Below, piece by piece: positions 37,491-48,175 of a DNA stretch of 64,000 nucleotides. Positions within the stretch are counted from its first letter, which is position 1; every line of letters begins with the position of its first letter. Both the position numbers and the translations under genes were made by a program. Below the pieces are notes generated by a model. It ran no database searches and was not told the DNA's origin. It saw only the letters and a program-made list of their open reading frames with translations. The stretch comes from Golubevia sp. BC0850 (taxonomy: Eukaryota; Basidiomycota; Exobasidiomycetes; Golubeviales; Golubeviaceae), in the NCBI GenBank assembly GCA_012976225.1, contig JAAVVG010000035.1:62001-126000 (forward strand), given 5' to 3'.

Positions 37491-39689
37491 TGTTGTGGGG
37501 AAGAGAGGATGGTTTCGAAAGAATCTTCGCTTCTTATACCTTGGGAGTGGGGACACAATTTTTAACCGCTTTTAGTACTAGCGCCACAGTGGCTTTCGTG
37601 GAATTAGAGCACGGAAAGAGATCCGGGCGTAAGATCCTCTTGGATACGCAGTTGAATTCTTTCTTGACTTTCGATTTATCGACTTGGAGCGTCTTTGTCA
37701 GTGTTCAGCGTTCAGCGGAGAGATCAATGCAGAACAAAGACTTGCGACTGGCAGCTCCTTTACTATCATCTTCATTCCCTTCTCCAAGACAGAAAGATTT
37801 CGGAATCTTTCCTTGTCCGTGCCTCGTTTCTATCGATCTAGGGATGGAATATGTACTTGAGCACTTCAAGAAGAGGCATGGCCTCGAGAGGATCGCCGAT
37901 CTTCCTGAACTTCACAACTCATTCACACCAGCTTGGAATGACGCTTCAGCCTTTCAAAACGCTCTAGAAAGGATTGCGGATCTCCAGTTGACACTAGTTT
38001 TGCTTTCAGTTCTTCCAGAACTGATCCAAAAGCTGCTACTGCTGCCACCGAATTCTTCTCTTCAACCTCTCAACATCACTAATCCCTCTCTGTCAGATTC
38101 TCAACCTCTGACTCGTCGTCCCAAGGAAAGCTTAGCACAAAAATAATCTCGACTCCCATTCGAAATATGCTGCCATGCGAGCAAATCTAGATGCGTGTAA
38201 AGACGAGTGGCCAGATACTTCTGAGCTGTTCGATCTTGCTATTCGATTTCAATTTTGCTTTACAAAAGCTGAACTCCAAGCAGACAACCAAATTTTTTGT
38301 TTTTCCTCTCTATTCTAGTTCTCTGCTGGGTCTCCACCACCGCCGTCTCTTCTTCTCTTCTCTCTTCACAAAAAAGCTGTCGCCTTCCTTCCATCTATCT
38401 CAAGCGTCGACTTTGCAACCCCAGCTCTCGGGCTTGCGTGCTAACGACTTCATAGCAGTGAAGCACGGCTCAAAGGAAGAGGTTCCGTATGGATCCAATT
38501 TCAGAATTCTGAGCACCTCTCGTGTCACTTTGACGACTGGGTCTCGTTCTCTTTTGGTTCTTGGTAACTCTAGTTCTGCATCATTTGTTCAATGAACTTG
38601 AAGTTGAAGAAGTTTTCCTCCAGAAAACTTTCAGAATCACTCTAAAGAAAGGTCAAGCCTTAAAGGCAGATTCAAGTCTGGTCGAGAAATTCAAGATGAT
38701 GACTAGAAATAAGAGAGAAGACAATAAGGAAATCAGAAGAACAAGGGAGCTAGACATAAAACGGATCGACTGCTACCTGCACTCAGCGTAAAGAACTTGA
38801 TAGATCAGGAACAGACTCGATGTCCGGAAAAAAGGAAGGATCGTGAGCTCCAGCATGCATTTGAACGATGTGAGGATCAGTCTCGTCTCTCCCTTCTCTT
38901 TTCCCGACCTTTGTTGCTCATCTAGCCCGCCCTGACATTGTTACCCTCCGGCAAGTTTTCTTTACTCTCGCAGTTCATAAGGTCTGGCTACTCTCTTTCG
39001 CCTTGTTCCTTGCTCCAACCCAAGACGAGCTTGATCTTCATCTCGAACCCTCAGATCCTCAGACTTCCTCTGGTCCTTCGTTTCCCGGCGTCGTCCTCTT
39101 TAGATTTACTTTGTGCCTAGAGGTGGTTGGTGTTAGATTAGCTTGCTTCCAAGCCATTCTCCGATCGCAAGAGCTCTATGAACTCAAAGCTATCTCTGTT
39201 CGCTCTTTCGTCAGTCGTCCCCGGCCCACCACTGGAGGACGTTCCTCCTCCTTTCACGCTTTCCATCAATTGACACCTTAACGATCGCTCCTAGTCGTAC
39301 TGATTATCTGAGAGCCCGAGGGTCTACTTCATGTGAGTTCATGAGCGCTCTTTCTACTTACTCCACCTCTCACCACCACCACTCCTTTCTAGTACCTCCC
39401 ACTCACCTCTACTGTTCAGACTCGCCCTTGAAAGATGGGAAACTGAAGAGCCTCCTCAGCATCACCACCCTTTCTGCTTCAGGATGAGCCCGATCATCTT
39501 CGGGAAGGTGGTATTGTTCCTTGCCGTGCCACCCGGAGGGTGAAGTAGCAGGGATCAAACAGCGAGGAAGAAGGTACAGAATTGAATTTGACTTTGAATT
39601 GGGAAAATTTGGATTCATAGAGACATGATGACAATTGTTAGAATGGAAATCAGAAACACTATTTACGGTCTTATTAGAAGAGAAGTGCT
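37491..39689. other. 2.2-kb region without a firm gene
   Basis: Lies between the sulfotransferase start and the GRG1-like stop (both minus strand). I could not build a spliced conserved gene on either strand. It contains a candidate short ORF (37844-38146) and several 60-130-codon ORFs with no recognisable features. It may be promoter, a noncoding transcript or a lineage-specific gene. Confidence 0.5.
37844..38146 (+). CDS. Candidate 100-residue ORF with internal heptapeptide repeat
   Basis: Not recognised. The ORF (MEYVLEHFKKRHGLERIADL...) contains LERIADL twice, at 37883-37903 and 37964-37984, 27 codons apart. The two 21-nt copies differ at five positions, all synonymous third-base changes, which is weak evidence for coding selection. 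The middle is Leu-rich and could be helical (LQLTLVLLSVLPELIQKLLL). The frame is open upstream to 37466, so the true start is uncertain, and it could be an exon of a larger gene. A chance ORF remains quite possible. Confidence 0.3.
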   Translation: MEYVLEHFKKRHGLERIADLPELHNSFTPAWNDASAFQNALERIADLQLTLVLLSVLPELIQKLLLLPPNSSLQPLNITNPSLSDSQPLTRRPKESLAQK

Positions 39690-40247
39690 TTAGTTCTTAG
39701 CCTTCTCCTTGTTGAGCTCAGCGGAGGCTCCAGACTTGGATTCGTCCATCTTGTCACCGACGGCGTCGACGGCAGCAGAAGCACGAGTTCCTAGAGAAGC
39801 ATCAGTGTTTCCCTTGGCGACCTGAGATAGAGGAGGGGAAGAGTGGGAGGAGAGTGGGAGGTGGAGGGGGGAAGGGTCAGCTGCTGTGCAAGGTGACGGT
39901 GATAGTGGTTGTGAAGAGAGGAGCTACCCCATGCTCATCATTCATCATCTAGTTCATCTCATTCAGATCATTCATTCAACCCTGACCTTGTCCGACCAGC
40001 GACCTCATCCAGTTCCAACTGACCCATCCAACTCTGCCTCTACTCACTTCCTTGTTTCCCTCCTTTGAGGCGGCGGAGGTCAATTCGTTGACCTTGTCTC
40101 CAACGAAGTTAGCGGCATCTGAGGAAGAGAAAGAGACAAGGAGAGAAAAATACGATGGTTAGCAACTTGGACGAAAGAAATTACGTTGATCGAGACGGTA
40201 ACGAGGCAGAAAAGTAGGCAGAATTACGCACCAGTGACAGTTTGCAT
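39690..40247 (-). CDS. GRG1: Glucose-repressible / stress protein, Grg1 (Ccg-1) family
   Basis: Small hydrophilic protein of the fungal Grg1/Ccg-1 family, abundant in carbon starvation, stress and development; the molecular role is unknown. Three exons (40247-40232, 40118-40048, 39821-39690) give 72 residues, the family length. The core ELTSAASKEGNKEVAKGNTD followed by ASLGTRASAAVDAVGDKMDE matches family members closely. Exon 1 encodes only MQTVT plus one base. Codons strongly favour C-ending triplets (GTC, GCC, AAC, AAG, GAC), unlike neighbouring genes, as expected for high expression. Upstream lie a TATA box (40344-40350) and a perfect heat-shock element (40448-40460). Confidence 0.93.
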
Positions 40248-40343
40248 CTTGATAGAGTGTTTGGTTGATGTTGTTGTTGTTTTGGTTTGGACTTGAGAGA
40301 AGATTGGGTAGATATTTTAGGGTGAGAAAGAGGAAGAGCTGCA

Positions 40344-40350
40344 TTTTATA
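40344..40350 (-). promoter_or_regulatory. TATA box of the GRG1-like gene
   Basis: The minus strand reads CCTATAAAATGC here, about 100 bp upstream of the ATG. It is the clearest TATA element noticed in the window and fits a strongly inducible gene. Confidence 0.6.
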
Positions 40351-40447
40351 GGCATTCCTAGGACTGGCCCGAGCGAGCGCCCTCCACTTGTTTGAACCCT
40401 CGACCCTTGACGATGACGAAGTTGATTTGGTCCCGTCTCTTCCACTA

Positions 40448-40460
40448 GAATCTTCTGGAA
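40448..40460 (-). promoter_or_regulatory. Heat-shock element (GAAnnTTCnnGAA)
   Basis: The plus strand reads GAATCTTCTGGAA, three perfectly spaced inverted GAA units, about 200 bp upstream of the GRG1-like ATG and 100 bp upstream of its TATA box. More GAA/TTC units lie just beyond (about 40473-40530) at imperfect spacing. Hsf1 binding is inferred. Confidence 0.55.
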
Positions 40461-40834
40461 ACGCCGTATTTCGTGGAAGAGTTCACCTCCAGGTTACACA
40501 CGGAAGTATCTAGAACGTCGAAAGAACGAACCCAATTCTTTCCTCCTCTACGAACAAGTCAAAAGATAAAACCCATCATCTTGTGGGATCATGAGAGAAG
40601 AATCGCATTCAAATCGGAAACGTGTCAAATCGAATGCTGATTAGATGGTCTTGAGTCATCTACGAGTGGTGAAGTCATAGTTGGAGAGCTAAATACTTGC
40701 TGAAATTCAAATCATGAATCGAGGTGAGGACGAACGGACAGAGAGATGTTCGTGGAATTACATACACTAGCAGTGATACATCACTCTCAACATCTTTCAA
40801 CTGATTTGAGAGTCCAAACCCAGTATGTCTGCAG

Positions 40835-42545
40835 CTAAGGTTTGATCCCAACTTCGACGACGGCATGCCTACCCCTGGTTTTCCAAATCTTGGAGATCTC
40901 CAGGCCAGACATGCTGAGTAGGGTTTTGAAGTCCTGGAGGGTTCTATCTTTGGCTCCTAAGAAGGACATCATCATCAGATCCAGAATCTGGGTATCGTAA
41001 AAGAAAAGATAGAGTCTAGATGAGCACGTTCAGATTCTAAAGCGCGAGTGTCACTCACCATGTTGAATTCATTCCCGAGACCGAAGCTTTGACTAAGAGG
41101 ATAGGGAGCACGATCTTCCATGTCCTTACCTGATCCATCTTTGGCTTTCCCAGCAAGAGATGAGAGGGAGAGATTTGGATCCAAGACCTCGCAAGGTTCG
41201 ATTAACGCATCGACTATCAACAATCTTGAGTTGCCCGGTATCATTACGTCTCTGATGTGACCAAGGATCTTACTGCTGTCTTCATCGCACCAATCATGTA
41301 GAATATTTCTTAGAATGAAGATCTTGTCCTTCCCTGATTGAGGTTGTGGCTTGAAAAAGTTGTGAGGTTGGAAAGTGACTCGGGCTGAAGGAAGATTTCG
41401 TTCGAAGTTCTGCGAAGAGTGGAGAGAGAACGATTCAGTGAGATTTTTCGTTTGTCTAGCTTTGGCGTTGCGATCGACCTACTTTCTTTGTCAACTCGAG
41501 AACCTCCGCTCTGTCTTGTGCCACCCCCTCCAAGAGCGGGTACTCCTTCAGAATTGGGAGCAGTAAGGATCCTTGTCCAGATCCTACGTCCACGAGGGTA
41601 GTACCTGGGCCTACTTCTCTCCAAGGGAAGTCTTTTGTACCCGAAGATAGGCAGAAACAATCAGCTCCGGAAAGGGAGTTGACTCGGCCTACACTCGTAC
41701 TCACCAACCAGCTCCCCCGCTTTCCCTAGATAGTCGTAAGCACCCATTGAGCTAGCAAACTCCGACAATCGTTCCGTATCATATTTCTCTAGGTAGTCCC
41801 AGACATCTTCGCAATTCTCCTTGTTTTTGAGATCCAGTCCGACTGAGGTGGGAGTTTCCAACTGTTGAAGTGAGTATCTGATCTTTGGGTCCTCGCTCAT
41901 GAGAACTTCCTGAAAACATTTAGTTCCATTAATTGAAGACCAATGCGCGAAAGAGACAAAGTCTCTTACTGGATGGTTCGGCATCAGATAAAGAGAGGTC
42001 CGATTGTGAGAGAAGACTCTTTCTGAAACCTCGTTGAAGATCTGGTTGTGAGACAAATACCTCATGACTTTAACAAGCTTCTCTTCTTGAATTCGAGTTG
42101 CACATGAGAGCTCTGAAGAGGACATGCCAGCTGGCCCGACCCTCGAAAGCAAAGTCGGAATGGAAGTTGAAGTCGTGAGAGCTAGAGCTGCTGCCCTCTG
42201 GTCCTGCAAGAATCGAAGAGCCTTTACTGTCAGTCGGACCTCCATCGTGGGAACTCGGGCTTTCGATTCTAGATGGAATGTACTCACCGCTAAGCAGGTC
42301 TCCATCAATCTCTCAGCTGGATTTTTGAGCAGGTTAGCCAAAGAGCCTAGCGAGGCCAAAGCTGTCTTCCTCGCCATGTGTAGCTTCTTACTGGGTAAAA
42401 AGTCTGGAGAATCCGTTGGATGGGGGACTGCTTCGATCTGATGTGGCAATGGAATAGAGGCTAGGTTGAGCTCCGATTCAACTTGATCCAGGCTTTCCAT
42501 CAAGAGCTTTCTCAGAGCTTTCCATTCTTCGTGATGGAAGGTCAT
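40835..42545 (-). CDS. SAM-dependent O-methyltransferase (COMT-like, plant/fungal type)
   Basis: Small-molecule O-methyltransferase of the caffeate/hydroxyindole type (PF00891-like); the acceptor is unknown. Exons: 42545-42288, 42203-41705, 41631-41483, 41409-41059 and 40987-40835, giving 469 residues. Motif I is TTLVDVGSGQGSLLLPIL, preceded by FPWREVGPG. The catalytic region reads KIFILRNILHDWCDEDSSKI, where the HDW His is the usual general base. The C-terminal AKDRTLQDFKTLLSMSGLEI followed by VEVGIKP completes the fold. The N-terminal half holds the dimerisation helices and a PVRDFVSF segment. Intron 1 (42204-42287, 84 nt) is a multiple of three without stops. A second possible in-frame intron (41910-41969, 60 nt, GTAAGA...TTTCAG) is kept as coding because it aligns with the family. 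No biosynthetic cluster partner lies nearby. Confidence 0.88.
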
Positions 42546-43044
42546 TCTAGATTGAGTATTTCGATTTGAGTAGAAGTGGTGGTAGAGAGGAAAAAGATTG
42601 CATTGGAATTTGGAATGGAAGACACATATGTAGAGTACACAAAGATGGAGACCACAAGGTCTCTTTGAACGAGGTTCCGTCCACGACGTCGAACTTTATT
42701 TGATTTGATTGGTTTTTATAGAGCGATCTAGCAAGTAGAGCATTTTGCCGTTTGAGTCTCGAGCTCACAGGTATGTAGACTTTTCATTCAAACCTTGCCT
42801 TACCATAGCTTCCAAACCAAAAGAGGCAGCCAACAGTAGAACAAGACACTAGTCACATTACGAACACAGCAGAAAGGTACAAACTATTTGACAAACAAAG
42901 AGACTCGAGAAGAAACGAAAACACCTCCGAGCGAAGGAAGAGAAGAAAAAGAAAACAAAGCGAGCGAATGGAAGGAAGTACAAAAGTCAAAGACGAAAGA
43001 AGAACGGAAACTACACGCCACTTAATCTTGATGGAGTCATACGG
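42546..43044. other. O-methyltransferase promoter / MAM3 3' flank
   Basis: 499 bp with no gene. The part nearest MAM3 is A-rich on the plus strand (T-rich on the transcribed minus strand), as expected for a 3' UTR. Confidence 0.6.
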
Positions 43045-46000
43045 TTATTCTTTTGCCTCTGGAGAGGTTTGAGAGTCTTCCACGACTAGATTGGACCCGG
43101 CACTGGCGGCTTGAGCGTCTAGAGCTCTTTGATCTTGACTTCTAGCTCTGATGGGTGCGATGATTCCCGGAGTAACATTTCCACTATTGAGCGGAGTACT
43201 CTTGAACCTGTTTCCTCTAGATTGTGAGGTAGAGGGATGTCCAGCTGGAGTTGTTGATCTGGTAGGTGGAGTCTCGGTTCCTGAACTTGAAGTGTCCATT
43301 CCTAGTATTCCGCCTGGACGTCTTCCTCTGAGATAGTTCTCAGAGACGACGCTGGTAGATAGCTGACCAGTCGGAGCTTGAGTTCTGACGACGAGAGGAC
43401 GGTTGGTGGCAAGAGAAGGAGTTGGAGAAGCCAAAGGATTGGTAGAGGCGTTTCCATTTCCGAAAGCTAATTGCGTTTGGCTAGGAGTGGGAGGTCTCGA
43501 GGGGTTTGGTGAAGCTGTAAAAGAGACGTTCCTTGCATTCAAGTAGTCCTCGGCTTCTTCAGTCCCCAAGGCAGTCGAGACTCCTTCGTTGCTGCTGCTC
43601 TCAACCTCTTTCATCTCTTCGGGTTCGGCAATGATAGCATCGGAAGTGATTTGAGGAGAGTTGCGAGTAGAGATCTTTCTTGCGATTCCCAGACGTTGTA
43701 GAACGGTTTTCTTCTCTCCGTCCGCGTCGAGTTCGGTTGGTGCAGTGTTGGCATCGACCTCTTCGTTGATTGCCTTGCTATCCGATCCGATTTGACCTGG
43801 ACTTGGTGGAGGAGATAAGGAGGTGAAAGCGTTCTCGTGCTCTCCATCGTTGTCGTATTCTGCGAGATGGGAGAAGATGAAGGAGGGTTTTGTCAGCTGA
43901 AGTTCGCCTCGATTCAGATCGAATCTCTCCACTCCTTTTGAACGAGGTTTCAACTCACCATCGTAGATCTCTTCTTGAAGTAGTTCTTCCAAAACGTCTT
44001 CCATGGTGATGATACCGATCGGAAGACCTTCGTCAGGAAAATTCTCCGAGTACTCGGGAGCGTCCTCGTGAGATTGAGATGGAGTCTCAGGAGTGATCGT
44101 CTCTGGTTGAGAAGCAATGTCTTCTGACTGGACTTTGTCCTCTCTTCTGAATCTTCTCCAGATGCTTCCTCTCTTAGTTCCATCGCTATCAGATCCAGTG
44201 GAAGCGCTCTCCAAATCGTAGTGATCAGCAGGCTTCTCCTCGTCGATGTGTCCTAGTCCATCGACTGCTTTAGCAGCAGCGGCAGTATCCAAAGTTCCAG
44301 TTCTTTGAGGTGGAAGAGCTGGGTTGAGATTAGTCTTGGATCCAACGTCGGCGACAGAACGACTGAGACCGACGCTTCTGGGACGAGGTGATACGATAGC
44401 CATGTGAGATCGACCTTCTTGGAAGACGTTCAAGACGTTGAGAAGAGGTTCATCCCCAGGAACCGTTGGAAGAGCGTTCAAAGTCAAAGCAGAGACTGGA
44501 ACAGCATCTTCTGGATCCAGAAGAACACAGCTCTTGACGAGAAGAGTTCCTAGAATCTTCTTCCTTTTGACCATTTCGATTCCAGGAATGTTGGAAAGAG
44601 TTGAAGCATCCATCGAAGATTGATTGGCAAAGGCAGCTGCTGCTTTCTCATCCTCAGCAGAAGTGAAGCCGTTTGGACCAGAAGTCGGAGGCTTGGAAGC
44701 CTCTACCCCGTCAGGAAGCGAAGACACCGAGTTCGATTTATCTTGTTTACTGCTAGCTCTACGAGTGAAAGCTCCCATGATACCTCTCTTCGAATGAGTC
44801 TCGACTCCTGTCTTGGGAGAGTGAACTGGAACCTCGATCTCATGATAGATAGGGATTCTAGAATGTCCAGATCTGACGATACGTTCCAAAGTAGGATAAT
44901 CCAACTTGGCTGAGAGCGGAAGCATGAAGACCTTTTCGATTGGAGTCATGGCTTCCTTGACGACCTTTTCTTGAAGATCCAAAGCTCCACCGACCAACAT
45001 GACTGTGTCCTTTTGAAGATCTCCTCCACGACCTCCAGTGGCAGCGTGCATTGTGACTAGCTCCTTGAGTTCTCCTCTTCTATAGATGATTCCCTGGTGA
45101 GCTCCGAGAGTCCAGTGGAGGACACGAGAGACGGGGTAGGCGATTGGCCAAAAGATGATCATGGTGATACGAGTGGGCCAAGCCATGTAGGCTCCGACTT
45201 CCAATCCGAATCTTGCACAAACTGATTGAGGAATCAATTCAGCGAAGACGATGACCAGGACGATAGAACCGATGACTGCTTGAAGACCACCTCCGAAGGC
45301 TGGCTCAGCGATGATGGGAAGCGTCTGGTATGGGGGAGAAGAGAGATGGGTTCTTGGTCAAACTTTTACAAGGGCAGAGTGATGAGAAATAGTCAGAAGA
45401 CACTCACCTCGTTGGTGCACATATTGGCGATAAGAAGAGTGGTGAGCAATCTATGAGGGTCTTTTCTGACGATCATGATTTTCTCCGCTTTCTTCTTCTG
45501 GGAAGGAGTACCTTGAGCGATCAGGACTTGGAGCTGAGTGTCATCTAGAGACATGTATCCGATGGTCAGACCTGGGATACGAGGGAAAGGGAAAAGGGAG
45601 GAGGGGTGGAGGGTTAGAAACGAGTGGTAGTGGGGTAGGTGGCGTGTCATCGTCGAGCGTCACTCCGCCTCCCAGATTGCGATTGCGTCCCAATCTGAAA
45701 GCATTAGAGTAGATGTTTCCCTTGAAACGCGTCTCCTCTAATGTCGTCGGGAGGGCAGGCTGATTCCCATTCCCTCATTTAGCAGCCATCCCTCCTCCCT
45801 TCCAACACTGTGATTTTCCGCACGCGCTCTCTTTTCTCAAGTCTCAAAACTTTCCACTCTTCTGATGTCACTCACCTGCAAAGACACCAGAGAGCAACAC
45901 GAGAATTGGGATAAGGAAACCATATCCAATCTTCTCGCCAGCAGAGAGTGTGTCGTCCTCCTTTGGACATTGTGATTCCTCAGCTCGCTTGACCATTCTG

Positions 46001-46713
46001 GGTTTGAAATGTCTGTAGAGCTTCATGACTGGACCTAGATGAGAAGTAGGAGCGGCTACCATTTCGAAGGATCTCTTGACCTGACGTTCCACCGGATTCA
46101 ATTCATCTCTACGCTCGGATAGATGAGAGATGAGTTCATCCAATCTACCAGTCTCCTCTGACTTCTCATTCACCTCTTTGGATTGAAGGATTTCATCTGG
46201 ACGGAAATGTAGACGAATGCCCAATTGCCTAAATCTCTTATTATCCTCTTGACTAAAGTTAGGACCCTTTCTTTGAGAGAGCAGGTATAGAAATTCATCA
46301 TCTTCGGTACGTTCTGACTCTAAGGTGGAACTTTGTTGATGTAAGGTCTCCTTAGAGAAGGGGTAACCTTTGGAGGAAGCATTGATGTCTCTTGGTGATG
46401 CCGTATCTGCTGATCGACCGACTGCATTTGGAGGTAGTATGTGTCCATAAGCGAGCGTCGGAGAGAGTAAGGATAGACAGCAGAGGATAGCTAAGGAGAT
46501 GAATAAGAAGTTGGTTAACTTGAAAGAGTAATTTGAAGTTGAGTTGTTCTTGAAGTTACCAAAGCGGTTGTTAGGTGGTCTCTTGAGTGCTGTGGCTGTG
46601 GCTTTGGCTGATGCTGTTGAATCAGTTGAAGCTGTTGCGGGATTTGAAGTTGAGGTTGAAGGTGGGAGTAGGCAACATATATCTGGCTCTGAAATGGAAT
46701 TGGTTTCAATCAT
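43045..46713 (-). CDS. MAM3: CNNM/Mam3-type metal homeostasis protein (DUF21 + CBS pair)
   Basis: Membrane protein of the CNNM/CorC family. Yeast Mam3 acts at the vacuole in Mn/Mg homeostasis. Exons 46713-45876, 45571-45408, 45324-43959 and 43859-43045 give 1,060 residues. An N-terminal hydrophobic helix (FKLTNFLFISLAILCCLSLL) is followed by a charged lumenal stretch. The DUF21 domain spans FLIPILVLLSGVFAGLTIGY, SLDDTQLQVL, LLTTLLIANMCTNETLPIIA and IVLVIVFAELIPQSVCARFG. The CBS pair runs from AMTPIEKVFMLPLSAKLDYP to GIITMEDVLEELLQEEIYDE, with about 200 low-complexity residues inserted between the two motifs. Intron 3 (43860-43958, 99 nt) is in frame without a stop, so retention would add 33 residues inside the conserved EEIYDEYDNDG motif. 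The upstream in-frame extension to 46857 starts at TTG. Divergent from COQ9 by 131 bp. Confidence 0.94.
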
Positions 46714-46844
46714 TCGTTGGAGTGAGGTTAAAGATAGGGAGGAAACAGGAAACGTTAGGGTCGAAAGGGTCGCTTTATTACTTAGCACCCGCCCCAATCG
46801 TCGGTAGGTCCCTACGGTCGACCACTTATCCCTTGAAAAGCAAG
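46714..46844. promoter_or_regulatory. Divergent promoter MAM3 / COQ9
   Basis: 131 bp between start codons, the shortest shared promoter in the window. Open frames cross it on both strands (to 46587 on plus and 46857 on minus) without ATG-supported use. Confidence 0.55.
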
Positions 46845-48006
46845 ATGACAACTTCAAAACATGTTCGATTCCAACGGCATCTCCTTCAATCTGCTATCCC
46901 TCATATCCGACAGCATGGCTTCACTGTGGCTTCAATCCTAGCCTCCTCTCAGGTCGACGAAAAGTTAGTTCGAAGTCACTTTCCTGGTCCTCCTTCATCA
47001 AAAACCTCTCCAGAAAGGAGTCTATTCAGAGCTTGGGATGTTCATCAGCTCCATAGACGATCTTCAGAGCAGTCGCAAGGAGCGAATAGCCTTGGAAACG
47101 GGAAAGGACGAAATTCAGCTTACCAAGAAACGGTCTCTCTCCTAGCGGAAAGACTCTTGGAGAGCTGGAAAGTCCGAGAACATCTATCGAATGTGAGTCG
47201 AGATCAGTTATATGGGCTGCATACCAACGTAGATTGACTCTCTGCTTCTTCTTTCTAAACAGGCCTTGGCTCTAGAATCCTCTCTAGCCTCACTTCCACT
47301 GGCGAGCGCTCTCATGCCCTTTCTTTCGAACCACAGCTCTGAAAATAAGTTGAAGGAGATATGTCTACCTACACCTTTGCCGTTACTGAAGAGGAGCGGG
47401 AAGATAGTAGAAGGAAGTTTGGATTTGACAGGTTTCAGAAACACCGAAGAGATTGGAGTGAGTCTCTTCTCCTTCTCCAACGAGACGAAAGAGCGTTGGA
47501 ATTTGGTCCTAACACTTTTTCTTTCCTCTCTCGAAACAGCCTGAATGGTATACGGTTCGTGGGAAGCTGTCGCTAGGCTACCTAGCAAGTGGTAAGTTCT
47601 CTCCTCATCTTCTTCGATCCTGTTCGATTCTTTCGTCCCTCCAAAATCTCAGTAAGCTCACTCAGCCGATACCACTATCTTCTGACAACCATCTTCTCTC
47701 TACACTCAGAGCTTCATCTGTTGTCGCCGAACTTGTCCTCTCCCGATGCCTCGCTCTCTCTATTCCACCGCATCACTTCTAGAGAGGCTGGCGCAGAGCA
47801 CGAGTACTCATCTGAGATCAAAGGCTATTTAGAGGTGGCCAGAGATTGGACTCAGTGGGGAGGTAGAGGTTGGCTTGGTGAGTTCAATTTGGAGTCTCTG
47901 ATTTAACTCCATGCACCCTCTAATTCTTGAGCTCGTCTTACTAGCTACCTTCTTCTCTGCAACTCTATTGAAATCATCAGGAATTCTCAGAAGCTGGGGA
48001 CTGTAA
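46845..48006 (+). CDS. COQ9: Ubiquinone biosynthesis protein Coq9
   Basis: Lipid-binding mitochondrial protein that supports Coq7 hydroxylase in ubiquinone synthesis. Exons 46845-47192, 47263-47457, 47540-47591, 47710-47877 and 47981-48006 give 262 residues. The start region RFQRHLLQSAIPHIRQHGFT is the TetR-like helix pair typical of Coq9. The conserved EWYTVRGKLSLGYLASELHL contains the TrpTyr...Arg...Leu pattern, and YLEVARDWTQWGGRGW leads to the C-terminal GILRSWGL. The last 26-nt exon encodes only these eight residues, and ignoring it would give a false tail (EFNLESLI). The mitochondrial presequence is short, being just the basic MTTSKHVRFQRH, so an upstream start is conceivable. Divergent from MAM3. 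Confidence 0.9.
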
Positions 48007-48175
48007 CATAAGCTGTACGCCGCCTGGCTCTCTCTGAATGTCAAGTGCTAGAAAGACAGAAGTGAGAAAGTTGGAATGATTGTCCTAGATTTTGGTTCGC
48101 TATACAAATAGATAGTGCGATTGAGTGATGATACACAATTGAAAAGCCCCACATCTTATAGCCAGAAAGCACCTC

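Larger units (their letters stand above)
40248..40834. other. GRG1-like promoter region / O-methyltransferase 3' flank
   Basis: The first about 250 bp upstream of the GRG1-like start contain a TATA box and a heat-shock element (listed separately). The rest is the 3' flank of the methyltransferase gene, and nothing else is seen. Confidence 0.6.

Noticed and set aside
46587-46844. Upstream plus-strand extension of the COQ9 reading frame
   Set aside because: It is antisense to MAM3 exon 1. The family-like sequence begins only near the ATG at 46845.
46714-46857. N-terminal extension of MAM3 beyond 46713
   Set aside because: It begins at a TTG codon and overlaps the COQ9 start; the first ATG is at 46713.
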